Below are positions 25,468 to 35,500 of a stretch of 51,159 nt of DNA, in pieces. The translations under genes and the position numbers were made by a program. A model generated the notes under the pieces. It was given only the letters and a program-made list of their open reading frames with translations, made no database searches and was not told the origin of the DNA. The stretch comes from DATGZX01 sp035296965 (GTDB taxonomy: Bacteria > Planctomycetota > Planctomycetia > Gemmatales > Gemmataceae): assembly GCA_035296965.1 (NCBI GenBank), contig DATGZX010000381.1:1-51159 (forward strand). Reading direction: 5' to 3'. Position 1 is the stretch's first letter, and the number at the start of each line of letters is the position of its first letter.

Positions 25468-25510
25468 CGCCCACCTCCTTGCACTTGTTCGGTGGAGCCC
25501 GACGCTCTAA

Positions 25511-25622
25511 GAGCGTGTTGAAAAAGGGGTCTGACCCCTTGAGTTCTGCAGAGCCTGGTACCTCAGAAATGAGCGGAGTGCCTCGATTCTCCAGGGGGTC
25601 TGACTCCTTTTTCGACACGCTC
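25511..25622. repeat. MITE-like palindromic element with 28-bp inverted repeats
   Basis: The arms are 25511-25538 (beginning GAGCGTGTTGAAAAAGG) and 25595-25622 (ending TTTTTCGACACGCTC). They are inverted repeats over 28 nt with three mismatches. The inner ends carry GGGGTCTGACCCC-type sequence. The 56-bp centre is non-coding. It lies between the HPF-cold-shock gene and the PPOX gene, where it would form a strong hairpin in the transcript and may lower expression of the last gene. No flanking target-site duplication is obvious. Confidence 0.8.
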
Positions 25623-25673
25623 GAAGGAAGATCCTCCAGAGGACACGCTTCCGCAACACGTGCATCCTACGCA

Positions 25674-26237
25674 TTACAAATGATGATGCTTGCCGACAGG
25701 TTTGACGGTACTCGCTTGCGGCCCCTTGTTGCCCTCTTCCTCGACGAACGTCACCTCGGTCCCAATCTGCAAGTGGTCGAAGCCTTGGTGCAAGACGCTG
25801 TGACGATGGAAGTAGATCTCCCGGCCTTCCGGTGTCTTGATGAAGCCGTAACCCTCATCGGGGGAGAGCCGGCTGACGCGAGCATGGGGTGCGGTTTCCA
25901 GGGTCTTTATGGAACCTCGCCTACGGCGCGCGTAATCCTCCAACTGACGGCGGGCAGAGTCGAAGGCCTCGCGGAGTGCCACGTGAATGTCCCGGTCCTG
26001 GGTGTGCTGACTTGGCTCGCGCGTAACCGCGATCTCCTCGTCCGGCACGGTGAGGTCGATGCGCACCTCGTAGAGATTGCCGCGCTCGTGATGCTGGCTC
26101 GCCGGTTCCACGACGACCCGGCAGCCCATGATGTGGTCCGCGAACTTGTCGAGCAGCGCCGCCTTCTGGCGAACGATGGCTTCGATCTCGTCGGAATGTT
26201 CCATGTGGCGGAAGGAAATCTGCAAAGGAACTTGCAT
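25674..26237 (-). CDS. Ribosome hibernation factor (HPF/RaiA)-cold-shock domain fusion
   Basis: The N-terminal 110 residues are an S30AE/HPF-like domain (MQVPLQISFRHMEHSDEIEA, LLDKFADHIMGCRVVVE, LYEVRIDLTVPDEEIAV, DIHVALREAFDSARRQLEDY). Such domains bind the 30S subunit and stabilise idle ribosomes. The C-terminal 65 residues are a cold-shock domain (ARVSRLSPDEGYGFIKTPEG with the RNA-binding aromatic pattern, IYFHRHSVL, KGPQAS). I prefer the start at 26237 (187 aa) because GGAG lies 9 nt upstream; an ATG at 26252 overlaps the upstream stop by one base. The pairing suggests a ribosome factor with RNA-binding ability. Tight coupling to the eRF1-like gene upstream supports a role in translation shutdown. 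Confidence 0.92.
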   Translation of the reverse strand: MQVPLQISFRHMEHSDEIEAIVRQKAALLDKFADHIMGCRVVVEPASQHHERGNLYEVRIDLTVPDEEIAVTREPSQHTQDRDIHVALREAFDSARRQLEDYARRRRGSIKTLETAPHARVSRLSPDEGYGFIKTPEGREIYFHRHSVLHQGFDHLQIGTEVTFVEEEGNKGPQASTVKPVGKHHHL

Positions 26238-26251
26238 GGCTGTGAACTCCA

Positions 26252-27427
26252 TTAAGGCCGCTTCCCGTGCTTGGGGAGCGGCAGGCAGAAAATGGCCGCC
26301 ACGTCGGTGCCACTGGGGAGCTGCTCCGGCTGGACCGCATACACGGTCCGGCCGTGCGCCAGCGTGTGGGCAGCGGCAAGGTCCAATAGGTCCACGTCTC
26401 CAAACAATGCCTGCTCGTGCAGTTCAACTTTGCCCGCGGTCGGGTCCAGGACTCCCCAGACCTGACGGCCGAGGGCGACGAACAATGTCTCTACCCGCCC
26501 CTCGTAGGCTGCGGCGACGACCGCCGCTAGATCTCCCGAAGCGTGCTCGGTACCAGCCAGCTGTCGATACTGGGCGGCAGCACCCTGCTGCGCCGCCTCG
26601 AAGACGGGCTTGATGAGCGTCCAGGCCCGATCGTGCAGTTCCTTGTTGCTCAGCCGCTCCGGATTGCCTTCGATTCCTCTCTCCAGGAGGTGGGCGTAAG
26701 TGTTGGCCTGTCGGTAGATTGGCTGCAGATACTCCACCGCCGCCAAGATCAGAGGGGCCTTCTCCTCGCGCAGGAGCGGGTGGAGGCCCCGGTCGATCTT
26801 CTGGAAGTAGTGCGCTAACTCGTCCTTGGAATCGTCGATCCCCACCCCGTGGCCGTGGAAAATGCCACCCCAGGAGCCCGCCCCCACCCCGGCGCGGCGG
26901 CCGAAAAACGAGAACGGTTCCATGTTTTCGTGGGTGAGGAGGGCCTCCGCCAGGCTCCGCGGCGCGCCCTTCAGATCGAGCTCGCTGACGCTATAGTGGG
27001 TGCCCTGAAGCAGCCGAACTGCGTTCTGACTTAGCGCCAGAACAAAGAATCTGCCGTTCCCGCTGAGGAGCGGCAGCAGAGGAATGACAGAGAACTGGCT
27101 GGCAACCACCACCCCATCCTTGAACGCCAGCGGGAGCCGAAACAGACGCAGAAACTTGGGCGCCAGAAAAGCTGCCAGGCCGTCGCTCTGGTTATTCCAG
27201 AACGTGTTGTCGTCCAGTAGGCGCCGGCCGGGAGCCAGCAACTCCCTGACCTCGGGGGCACGCCACCCAGCCTTGGCCAGGCGCTCCTCGGCCTCCGCCA
27301 AGTGGTTTCGCCAGCGGATAGGATCTTCCTGCGCCCCGCCCCGGTGAGCGGGCATGAACACCGATATGCACGGCGAACGGTGCTCTGCCAAGAGGGTTTT
27401 GAGGTCGTCTCGGGTAAATAAGTCCAT
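26252..27427 (-). CDS. Bacterial archaeo-eukaryotic release factor-like protein (baeRF, family 3/7 type)
   Basis: This 391-residue protein shows the baeRF pattern: FTRDDLKTLLAEHRSPCISV, FMPAHRGGAQEDPIRWRNHL, LLDDNTFWNNQSDGLAAFLA, the Gly/His-rich loop GIFHGHGVGIDDSKDELAHY and LFVALGRQVWGVLD near the end. These are bacterial relatives of eukaryotic and archaeal eRF1/Pelota that lack the standard GGQ hydrolysis loop, which I do not see here. They are thought to act on ribosomes in stress or conflict situations. I chose the ATG at 27427, with GGAG 7 nt upstream, over a TTG two codons earlier. It is coupled to the hibernation-factor gene and follows the phosphoribosyltransferase by 31 nt. Confidence 0.88.
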   Translation of the reverse strand: MDLFTRDDLKTLLAEHRSPCISVFMPAHRGGAQEDPIRWRNHLAEAEERLAKAGWRAPEVRELLAPGRRLLDDNTFWNNQSDGLAAFLAPKFLRLFRLPLAFKDGVVVASQFSVIPLLPLLSGNGRFFVLALSQNAVRLLQGTHYSVSELDLKGAPRSLAEALLTHENMEPFSFFGRRAGVGAGSWGGIFHGHGVGIDDSKDELAHYFQKIDRGLHPLLREEKAPLILAAVEYLQPIYRQANTYAHLLERGIEGNPERLSNKELHDRAWTLIKPVFEAAQQGAAAQYRQLAGTEHASGDLAAVVAAAYEGRVETLFVALGRQVWGVLDPTAGKVELHEQALFGDVDLLDLAAAHTLAHGRTVYAVQPEQLPSGTDVAAIFCLPLPKHGKRP

Positions 27428-27458
27428 GACCAATCTCCATCTTCTTCAGCAGCGGCCT

Positions 27459-28160
27459 TCATTCGCGCGCATCCACGACGTCGGCAGAAACCTCGGGCGG
27501 CTGCGCCGCTGGCGTTCTTTGCCGGCCAGCGGGTGCGAACTGGCGGAGGATCTCGAGGACCTGCTCGTCTTCCACCTGAGTGAAGTCCTCGTAGAACCGG
27601 CCGATGGCCCAAAATTCTTCCGGGGCGAGCAAGCAGACCACCTCGTCACACCAGCGGCGGACCTCCACCAAGCGATCCGGGGAAGCGACCGGGACAGCGA
27701 CAATCACTTCCCGCGGGTTGTGCGTCTTGATCGTCTGCAGCGCCGCGATCATGGTGGAACCGGTGGCGATGCCGTCATCGGTCACAATCACCGTGCGGCC
27801 CGCGACCGGCGCCTGCGGCCGGACGGCGCGGAACAACTTCTTCCGTCGCGCGATCTCGACCAGCTGGTGCCGGCGCTCTTGTGCCAGGTAATATTCCATT
27901 TGGTCAAGGAACGACTGCGAGTGGTGATTCAGATAGACGCGGCCATCCTCGGAGACGGCCCCGATCGCCAGCTCCGGCTGCCCCGGTGCTCGCAGCTTGC
28001 GCGACAGGACCACGTCCAGGTCAGCCCCAAGTTCCTGGGCCAGCACGGCACCCGTGACCACGCCGCCGCGGGGGATGGCCAGCACCAGCGGGTCGTGCAT
28101 TTCACGCCCCTTCAACGCCTCCGCTAGCCGGCGGGCGGCATCCTCGCGATTACGAAACAC
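27459..28160 (-). CDS. Phosphoribosyltransferase family protein
   Basis: This 233-residue protein has a type I PRTase fold. The PRPP loop is VIVTDDGIATGSTM at residues 124-137. Earlier motifs include LVLAIPRGGVVTGAVLAQEL and LDVVLSRKLRAPGQPELAIG. It starts at GTG after GGAAGGGG. Proteins of this subfamily (about 220-230 aa, with PRGGV and RKLxxP) commonly sit next to dienelactone-hydrolase-like proteins and stress genes. The true acceptor base is unknown, and purine salvage is not implied by this subgroup. Confidence 0.9.
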   Translation of the reverse strand: MFRNREDAARRLAEALKGREMHDPLVLAIPRGGVVTGAVLAQELGADLDVVLSRKLRAPGQPELAIGAVSEDGRVYLNHHSQSFLDQMEYYLAQERRHQLVEIARRKKLFRAVRPQAPVAGRTVIVTDDGIATGSTMIAALQTIKTHNPREVIVAVPVASPDRLVEVRRWCDEVVCLLAPEEFWAIGRFYEDFTQVEDEQVLEILRQFAPAGRQRTPAAQPPEVSADVVDARE

Positions 28161-28341
28161 GGCTGGCCCCCTTCCAACGGTCGCTCCGGCGTCTCCTGCC
28201 CCGCTGGGTGGGGGCGTCGCTCGCCGGAAAGGACTCCTCGAACACTTGCAAAACCGGATCCATTATAAGGTCCCTCGTTCCTGCCTGCCCCGCTCAATGC
28301 TCCGCGCGGCGCTTCTTCTCATGCCCTCACTAGCGGCTGGA

Positions 28342-29010
28342 TCAGGGCGGAGTAGTCACCGGGGCGAGGCGCCCAACGAACCATTCCTTCGCCAGCAGGG
28401 CGACCTCCTCCAGGGCACCCGGTTCCTCGAAAAGGTGCGTGGCGCCTGGGATGATGACCAGTTTTTTCGGACAGCGCAACAGGCGAAGCGCCTGTTCGTT
28501 CAGCTCGATCACCACGTCGTCGTTGCCGCCGACAATCAACAAGGTTGGCGCCTGGACGGCTTGGAGGTACGCATGGGCCAGGTCCGGCCGTCCCCCGCGG
28601 GAGACCACAGCGCCGACTGCTGCCGGGTTGCGGGCCGCTGCCACCAGCGCGGCCCCGGCTCCGGTGCTGGCGCCGAAGTAGCCTAGGCGAAGGGCACAAG
28701 TTTGCGGTTCCTGGCTCAACCAGTCCGCAGCGCTCTGTAATCGTTCGGCCAGCAATTCGATGTCGAACACCTTCTCCCGGTCCTCGGCCTCTTCTTCTTC
28801 CAGAAGGTCGAGCAGCAGCGTCGCCAGGCCGCCCTCCTCCAGGACGCGGGCGACAAACTGGTTGCGCGGGCTGAAGCGCCCGCTGCCGCTGCCGTGGGCG
28901 AACGCTACGACAGCCTCCGCGCCTGGCGGCACCCTCAAGAAACCGTTCAACATGCGCCGGCCGGACGGGATCTTGACTTTGCGTTCCATACGCTTTGTAC
29001 TGGCGGCCAT
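28342..29010 (-). CDS. Alpha/beta hydrolase (dienelactone-hydrolase-like)
   Basis: This 222-residue protein has the complete alpha/beta-hydrolase triad: nucleophile Ser115 in GYFGASTGAGAAL, an acid in GGNDDVV (D165) and His192 in GATHLFEE. The oxyanion-type AHGSGSG motif lies at 39-45. No signal peptide is visible, so it is cytoplasmic. I chose the ATG at 29010 because GAGGGAG precedes it by 8 nt; a GTG three codons upstream is possible. It is the first gene of the stress-type cluster, and the phosphoribosyltransferase follows after 181 nt. The two are often neighbours in other genomes. The substrate is unknown. Confidence 0.9.
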   Translation of the reverse strand: MAASTKRMERKVKIPSGRRMLNGFLRVPPGAEAVVAFAHGSGSGRFSPRNQFVARVLEEGGLATLLLDLLEEEEAEDREKVFDIELLAERLQSAADWLSQEPQTCALRLGYFGASTGAGAALVAAARNPAAVGAVVSRGGRPDLAHAYLQAVQAPTLLIVGGNDDVVIELNEQALRLLRCPKKLVIIPGATHLFEEPGALEEVALLAKEWFVGRLAPVTTPP

Positions 29011-29575
29011 CGCACACACTCCCTCTTTGCAATAGACTCCGGCGTAACCAACGTGGAATTTCGAGTTCCCCCAAAGTCACTCTCTAGTCGATTAGCTCTG
29101 CAAATCGGATGCCGCCTGGCTTCGAGCTTGGTAGATCGTGATGGCCTATGTCCTCTGCGGCCCGCGCCTGCCCTTCGTGCGTGTCAGGCGCGCGAATCCG
29201 CCCGGTAGCCTGTGCGATTCCGCTCGACCCTGCTTATGCTTCGCGGACAGGTCTTTCAAAGAATGACGGCGGCCGCGTCGCGGATACCCTCGGCGGCGCG
29301 CCGCGCGAAAAGAATTGCAAAGACGAGAGTCTGATCCAAACCGTCCGGATGGACGTGGCGCAGTTGAGCGTGTGGATCATTACAGTGACTTGAGCAAGAG
29401 AGAACGGGATTTCTGTTCCCAATAGGTTCCCCCAGGCAGCCGGCTGACCTGGCGTCAGTCAGAGTCACGCTTCAAGCGCTCTCTGTTCGACCGCCTCGAC
29501 CGGAAGGTTCGCCAGCTCGAGATGCCGAACAGTGATCAACACCGGACGAACTCCGTGCTGCGTCGCCAATGTCCA
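29011..29575. other. Intergenic region between giant adhesin gene and stress cluster
   Basis: This 565-bp region must contain the 3' end signals of the giant gene and the promoter of the hydrolase-led operon, both on the minus strand. I found no convincing -35/-10 pair and no terminator with a T-run. Short open frames here have no recognisable product. Confidence 0.4.
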
Positions 29576-32500
29576 CTATCTGTCGTTCAAGAATTCCGGC
29601 GAAGTCAAAAGGTCGACGGCAATGGCGTCCTGAGTTGTTCCGCTGTCGTAAACTCCCAACCAATGCTGGGCACCGCCCGTGTCCGCAGCGCGGTGGAGCA
29701 GTTGCTCGTAATAGGCGTCGATCACGTCGAGCCGATACTCTTCGGATGCCAGGAAGGACGAGATCACGACCGACCGGGTTACGCCGCTCTGCAAGCGGGC
29801 CGACCAGGAGGCGAAGCCGGGGGCGTCGGCGGCGCGATTCAACAAGTCCTGATAGAGAGCATTCAGGAAGCTCGCATTGCTGGCGTGCGCTGACATGAAT
29901 TCAGGCGCTTCCATGATGCCCAGCTCGACGCCCTCCTCCGTGGCGCCTGCCGCGAACCGACTGAGCCAGTAGGCCAGGCCCATCGGGTCGGGTTGGCGGG
30001 CAAGGAAGGTCTGGTAGTAAGAGTCAATCTGAATCGTTCGATGTTCGGGCGAGGCCAGGATATCCTGTGCGACAGTCGCGAAGGAAGTACCGCCCACGAT
30101 GTCGCTTACCCACGACTGGAGCCCACCCGCGTCGGGCGCTCTTCCGAGCACGGCTGAGTAAGTTCGCCGAACAAACGAATCGGCCTGCACATACAGGGTG
30201 GCCGGCGTGATGTTCAGGTGGGCGATGCCGTTGAGCGTAAACGGCTGGCGGCCAGGGGCAGTGATCGTGTTGACGCCAATCGTCTCGTTCAAGCCGGTGG
30301 CATCGAAATTCAGCGTATCCTGACCGCTGCCATTGACGGTGATGGCGGTACCCGGCGACGAGGTCGCATTGAAAGTATGGACGCCGGTTCCATCATTGAA
30401 AGTCAGGCCGGCCACGGCACTGCTGTACTGCACGGTTTCGGAACCGCGCGTGACCTGCGTCTGACCGATTGAAACAGTGTCGTTGCCTGCCAGATCGTTG
30501 ACGACCGCCTGGTCGGATCCGTTGCTGTTGCTATCTTGAAGGACGGTGCTGCCCGCGCCGCTCAAGTTCACGGTGAAAGTGTTGTTGCCGCCGTTGCCAT
30601 CCAGCACGTCCGAGCCGCTCCAGTTACCGACGGCGAATCGATTGCTGCTTGGACCTCCGGTCAGCTTGGCCCCGGAAATCGCGACCAGGGTGATATTCAT
30701 GCCATCGCTGGTCTGGAGAGTTGTGTTGCTCAGGTTGAAGTTCGCGTCCTTGGTGGCCGCGACCGTGGCGGATGAACCGCCGGTGATGGAACCGCCGCCG
30801 GTCCAGCCGCTGACGTCGAACGTGCTGACCGACGCCGTGGTAACGAGGTGAACCAAGCGGATGCCGCTCAGGCTCACGTTCATGCCGTCGCTGCTGCTCA
30901 AGAGCGAATTTGTCAACGCAAAGCTGGCCAACTTGCTGGCACTCACGGTATCGTTGGCCATGCCGGCAACGCTGCCGTTGGTGGTCCAGCCGTCGAGCGT
31001 AACCGTATCGGCACTGGGGCCAACGACGATGTTTGTGGCGCCAATGCCCGCAAGCGTGAGGCTCAAGCCGTCCGAGGCTGTCAAGGACGAATTCGCCAGT
31101 GCGACGTTGGCGTCCTTGGTCACATCGATCGTTGCATTGCCGTTGCCGGTCAAACTTCCGGTGCCGTTCCAGCCGCTCACGATGAACGTGTCCGCGCCGG
31201 AGACCCCAAGGTTCGCAATCCGAATTCCGGTCAGGGAGAGATTCAGGCCGTCGGAGGCTTGCAGCGCGGCATTGGTAAGCGTGAAGTTCGCGTTCTTGGT
31301 CGCGTTTACCGAAGCGAAACCCACACCCACCAGGCTGCCGCCGCCTGTCCAACCGCCAACGGTGAAGGTGTCGCCGGATGCCGTGCCCGTCAGGTGAGCG
31401 GTGCCGATGCCGGCAAGGGCAAGGTTGACGCCGTCGGACGCGGTCAGGTTCGTGTTGGAGAGAGTGAAGTTGGCGGCTTTGGAAGCAACTACCGCATCGT
31501 TGTTGCCAACGCCGGTAAGGCTGCCGCCACCGGACCAGCCGCTGACGGTAAATGTGTTGGGGCTTGGCCCGCCGGTCAGGTTCGCAGCGCTGATGCCTGA
31601 GAGGGTTAAGTTCATGCCGTCGCTGGCGACCAGGGAGGTGTTCGCGAGTGTGAAATTCTGGTCCTTGGCGGCAATAACCGTGTCCGTTCCGCCAGCGCCG
31701 GTAAGGCTGCCGGTACCGGTCCAACCGCTCACCGTGAACGTGTTGGCACTCGGGCCGCCGACCAAATTCGCGATGGTGAACCCGGACAGACTCAGGCTCA
31801 TGCCGTCGCTGCTGCTCAGGCCCGTATTGCCAAGCGTGAAATTGGCGTCCTTGGTAGCCGCAACGGTTTCGGTACCAGCGCCGGCCAGGCTGCCCGTACC
31901 CGTCCAGCCGCTCACCGTGAACGTGTGGCCGCTCGTGGTGTCGGTCAGGTTGGCCTTCGGAATCGAGCCGTTGAGGGTATTGACGGCTCCGTTGATAGTG
32001 ATCCGGGAGTTGGTGAGCACATAATTGGCGGCATTCGTGGCAAAGAGTGTATCGGGCGTGACGGTGGTTCCTGGAACTGTGCCGCTGCCATTCGTGAGGC
32101 TGCCGCTCCCGCTCCAATTATTGAGTGTGAAATTGTGCCCACCGGCCGTGTCCGTCAGATTTGCCTTGGTGATGTTGCTGAGACTTAGCACATGCCCGTT
32201 GATGTCGTCGCGCTGCAACTGGGTATCGCTGAGAATGAAGTCAGCGGGGCCGACGTCGATTACCGTTCCGCCCGTCGTGTCGGTCAAGGTGCCCGTATTG
32301 GACCAACCGCTGACATCAAACGTGGAGCCGGTCCCGGTCAGGTTGGCGACATTGACGCCGACAAACTGGATCGTGCCGCCCGCGGAGCTGGTCAGGCCGG
32401 CATTGGTCAAAACGTAATTCACGGCCGCGTCGGCAACGATCGTGTTCGCCTTGGTGCCGCCCACGAAGGAAATACCGCCGCCGCCTGCTGGGAGGCTGTA

Positions 32501-35500
32501 GATGGAACTATCGTCGGTCAGGGTGTTATTGCCGACTCCAGCTCCGAGGATCGTGAAGCTCTTCAGTTCTGCGGCAGTCACGCCCGAGGCATCGATCGTA
32601 ATGCTGTCATCATTGCTGCTATTGGGGTCGAATACGCTGTTCTGCCCGCCATCCAGGGTGACCTGGGGAACGTTGCCGAAATAAACAGGTTCGATGGCCA
32701 CTCCCTTGACTGTTCCCGCAATGCGGCTGAACTGCCCGGTCGTTAAATTGGCGTTCGTAATTGCGGTCTGATCCGGCGCCGGCAAGGAGCTAAGCGCGGG
32801 GCTATCCACGATGATGTCAGCGCCGTTATTGGGCAGCGCGATGATCGCCGAGGCCTGGTTGAAGAAGTACATGGGAGTAAGCTCCTGGAAGTTGATAGTT
32901 TGGGATTGGCTGCCCAGTGTCGTCTGAACGGTTCCGCTACCTGGGGTCGTCGCGCTGGGGGTGTATTTGAGAGTCGTGCCGCCGTTGACAACGAGCGAAT
33001 GAGCGCCGCTCGTGCCGCCGTTGAAGTCAATCTGGCCGTTTACAAGCCCGTGCGAGTTATCCACGGTGAGAATATCGTTGTCGGTGGAGCCTTGAACGGT
33101 GATGGTGCCGATAGCAGCGGGGTTGCCAAGGAAAACCGCTACGCCGTTGAAGTCCAGCTCGAGCAGTGTGCCGTCCATTTTGGCCGTGTACTGCTTCAGT
33201 GTCCCGTCGCCTGATTCGACGCCGGAGGCAGGATTGGAATTTCCGTCGAGGAGGACATTGAGCGTACCACCGGTGGCGGTCACCTGGTCGAAGTTTTCGA
33301 AACTCAGGTTTTGATAGCCCGGGGTCATCAGGGTACCAGCGCCGGGCCCGTCGATGTGCAAAGTGCTTGCGGGTAGGCCAGCCAGGTTGATTTCGATGAC
33401 CTTGGGCTCTCCATTGGAGTTAGCGCTCGCAGGCGCATCAATCACGATCGCAGTGTCGGGGCTCGGGGCGACCAGAACCGTATCTGAATTGCGCTGCGTC
33501 GAAGCGAGATTGATTCCTGCCAGGGTGACTTGCTGGAGGTTGTTGTCCCAAACCACCGTACCGTCTCCCCCGGTCAACACATCTGGCAGAAGGGTGAAGG
33601 TGGCATTGGGTTGAGGGCTCGTGAGCGTTGCCGTGTGCAGTGCGTTGCCGCCGTCTCTAATGAAGGTCGTGCTTGGAGCGGCGAGCGCGATGTTGTAAGT
33701 GTCCAGGATGCTGCTATTCCCTTGGAGCACCAGGATTCCTAGTAGCTCGTTGGCCGGGTCGTTTAGATTGAATTGTGGCCCGTTCACATTGAAGGTGGCT
33801 GCGTTGCCGTCAGCAAGGAAGATCGTAGTGCTGCCGGCCAGAGTGCTTCCAATATTGAACCTATCGTTGCCGGTGCTGGAGCCCTTGACTACGACGCCGC
33901 TGGTAGCTGCGATGTCGAAGAAGCTGCCGCCATTTGCAGTGTAATAGATGGCCGCTGGGGCAAAGCCCGTAATCTCCTGGAAGGACTGGCCGTTGACCGT
34001 GGCTGCATGCTCGACAACATCGAGACTTCCCGGGCCGCTGAAATTGCTGATCACAAGCCTATTGGCGGTGGACGTGCCCCCATCGATTGTCAACGCACCG
34101 AGGATGCCACCCAGATTGCCGCTGTTCTGCAAAACTCCGTTGGGGCTGTCCGCATCGGACGAGACGTTGAACGTATCGGTCCCGCCTCCGCCATCAATCG
34201 CGGTGGTGCTTGCAGCCAACGTGGCGCGGACGTTGAAGGTATTGTTGCCCGTGTTGGAGCCGATCAGCAAGACGCCGTCATTGACGACCGCATTTGTGTA
34301 GGCCCCCCCAGTGGCGGTGAAGTAGACAGGCGCAGGGGCAAAACCCGTAATTTCCTGATAGGACTGGCCGTTGTAGGAAGCGGCGCTTAGCACCACTTCT
34401 GCCGAGGCAGCGCCGCCATAATTGCTGATGACCAGGCGGTTGGCGCCGCTGCTGCCGGCGTCGACGATCAGCGTGCCCTCGATGCCGAGCAGATCGCCGT
34501 TGGTGACCACCACACCCTGACTGGAAGCCGCGTCGGAAGACACGTCAATTATGTCGGCGGCGCCGCTGCCCTGGATGCTAGTGGTCGAGCCGGCCAGGGT
34601 GCTCTGAACGTTGAGAGCGGTCGGGCTCGTTGCGCTGGTGATCAGCAGGATGCCGCCATCGCCACCGTTCGCGTTGGAGAAGCTGCCCGACGTGCTGGAA
34701 TAGTCGATTTCTCCCTGAGCAAAGCCGGTGATGCGGCTGCTGGTAATGGTAACGTTCCTGGTGGTACTGTCACCACGATCGCCGACAACGAGCCGGTTAT
34801 CGGTGCCGCCGCCCGCGCTAATCGTTAGCTTGCCCAGGATGCCGGTCAGGTCGCCGCTATTCGTCGGGGCATCCGACGAAATGTCAAAGGTGTTGTCGTT
34901 CCCGAAGCCCTGGACGGTCATCGGCGTGCCCGCGGTGACGACTCCGATGTTGAATACGTCGTTATTGTCATCGCCGTAGATCAACGCAGAACTGCCGAAG
35001 AAGCTCGCGAAAAGATCAAATGTTGTGGCCACGTCCGGGCTAAAAGTAACGCCGTTGTCAAAGTCGCCGTGGACTGTGATAGTGCCTGACGGCTGGCCCG
35101 CATTGCCGCCCTGCGCCGTGATCGTGCTGCCTGCGCCCAAGTTGACGTTGTTTCCCACGCGGAGGAGGATGTTGCCGCCGGCTGTGATCGAGGACGCGCC
35201 CGTCGTGGTGAGGTTTTCGGCACTGTCCTGCTCCTCCGGGACCGTCAGTCGAACGTCGCCAGTCGTCGACGTAACGGTACCGACATTCAAGCTCTCGGCT
35301 GTCTGAGTGATGTAAACGCCCAGGTTGGCAAGAGCGTTCAGCACGCCCGGCGCCGAGTTGGAAGAGTCGACGTTCAAATCTTGCGCCACACTGCCAATGC
35401 CACCGTGCATCGCAGTCAAGCTGACGTTGACGCCAAAGACGTTGGTCTGGTTACCGTTGCCTCCGTCGAGTATCGAGCCATCGGCGACCAGCACCACGTC

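Noticed and set aside
30624..32117. 497-codon frame on the same strand as the giant gene, in another phase
   Set aside because: It is a frame-shadow of the 60-residue repeat array, rich in Arg, His and Gln, with no domain and no start signal.
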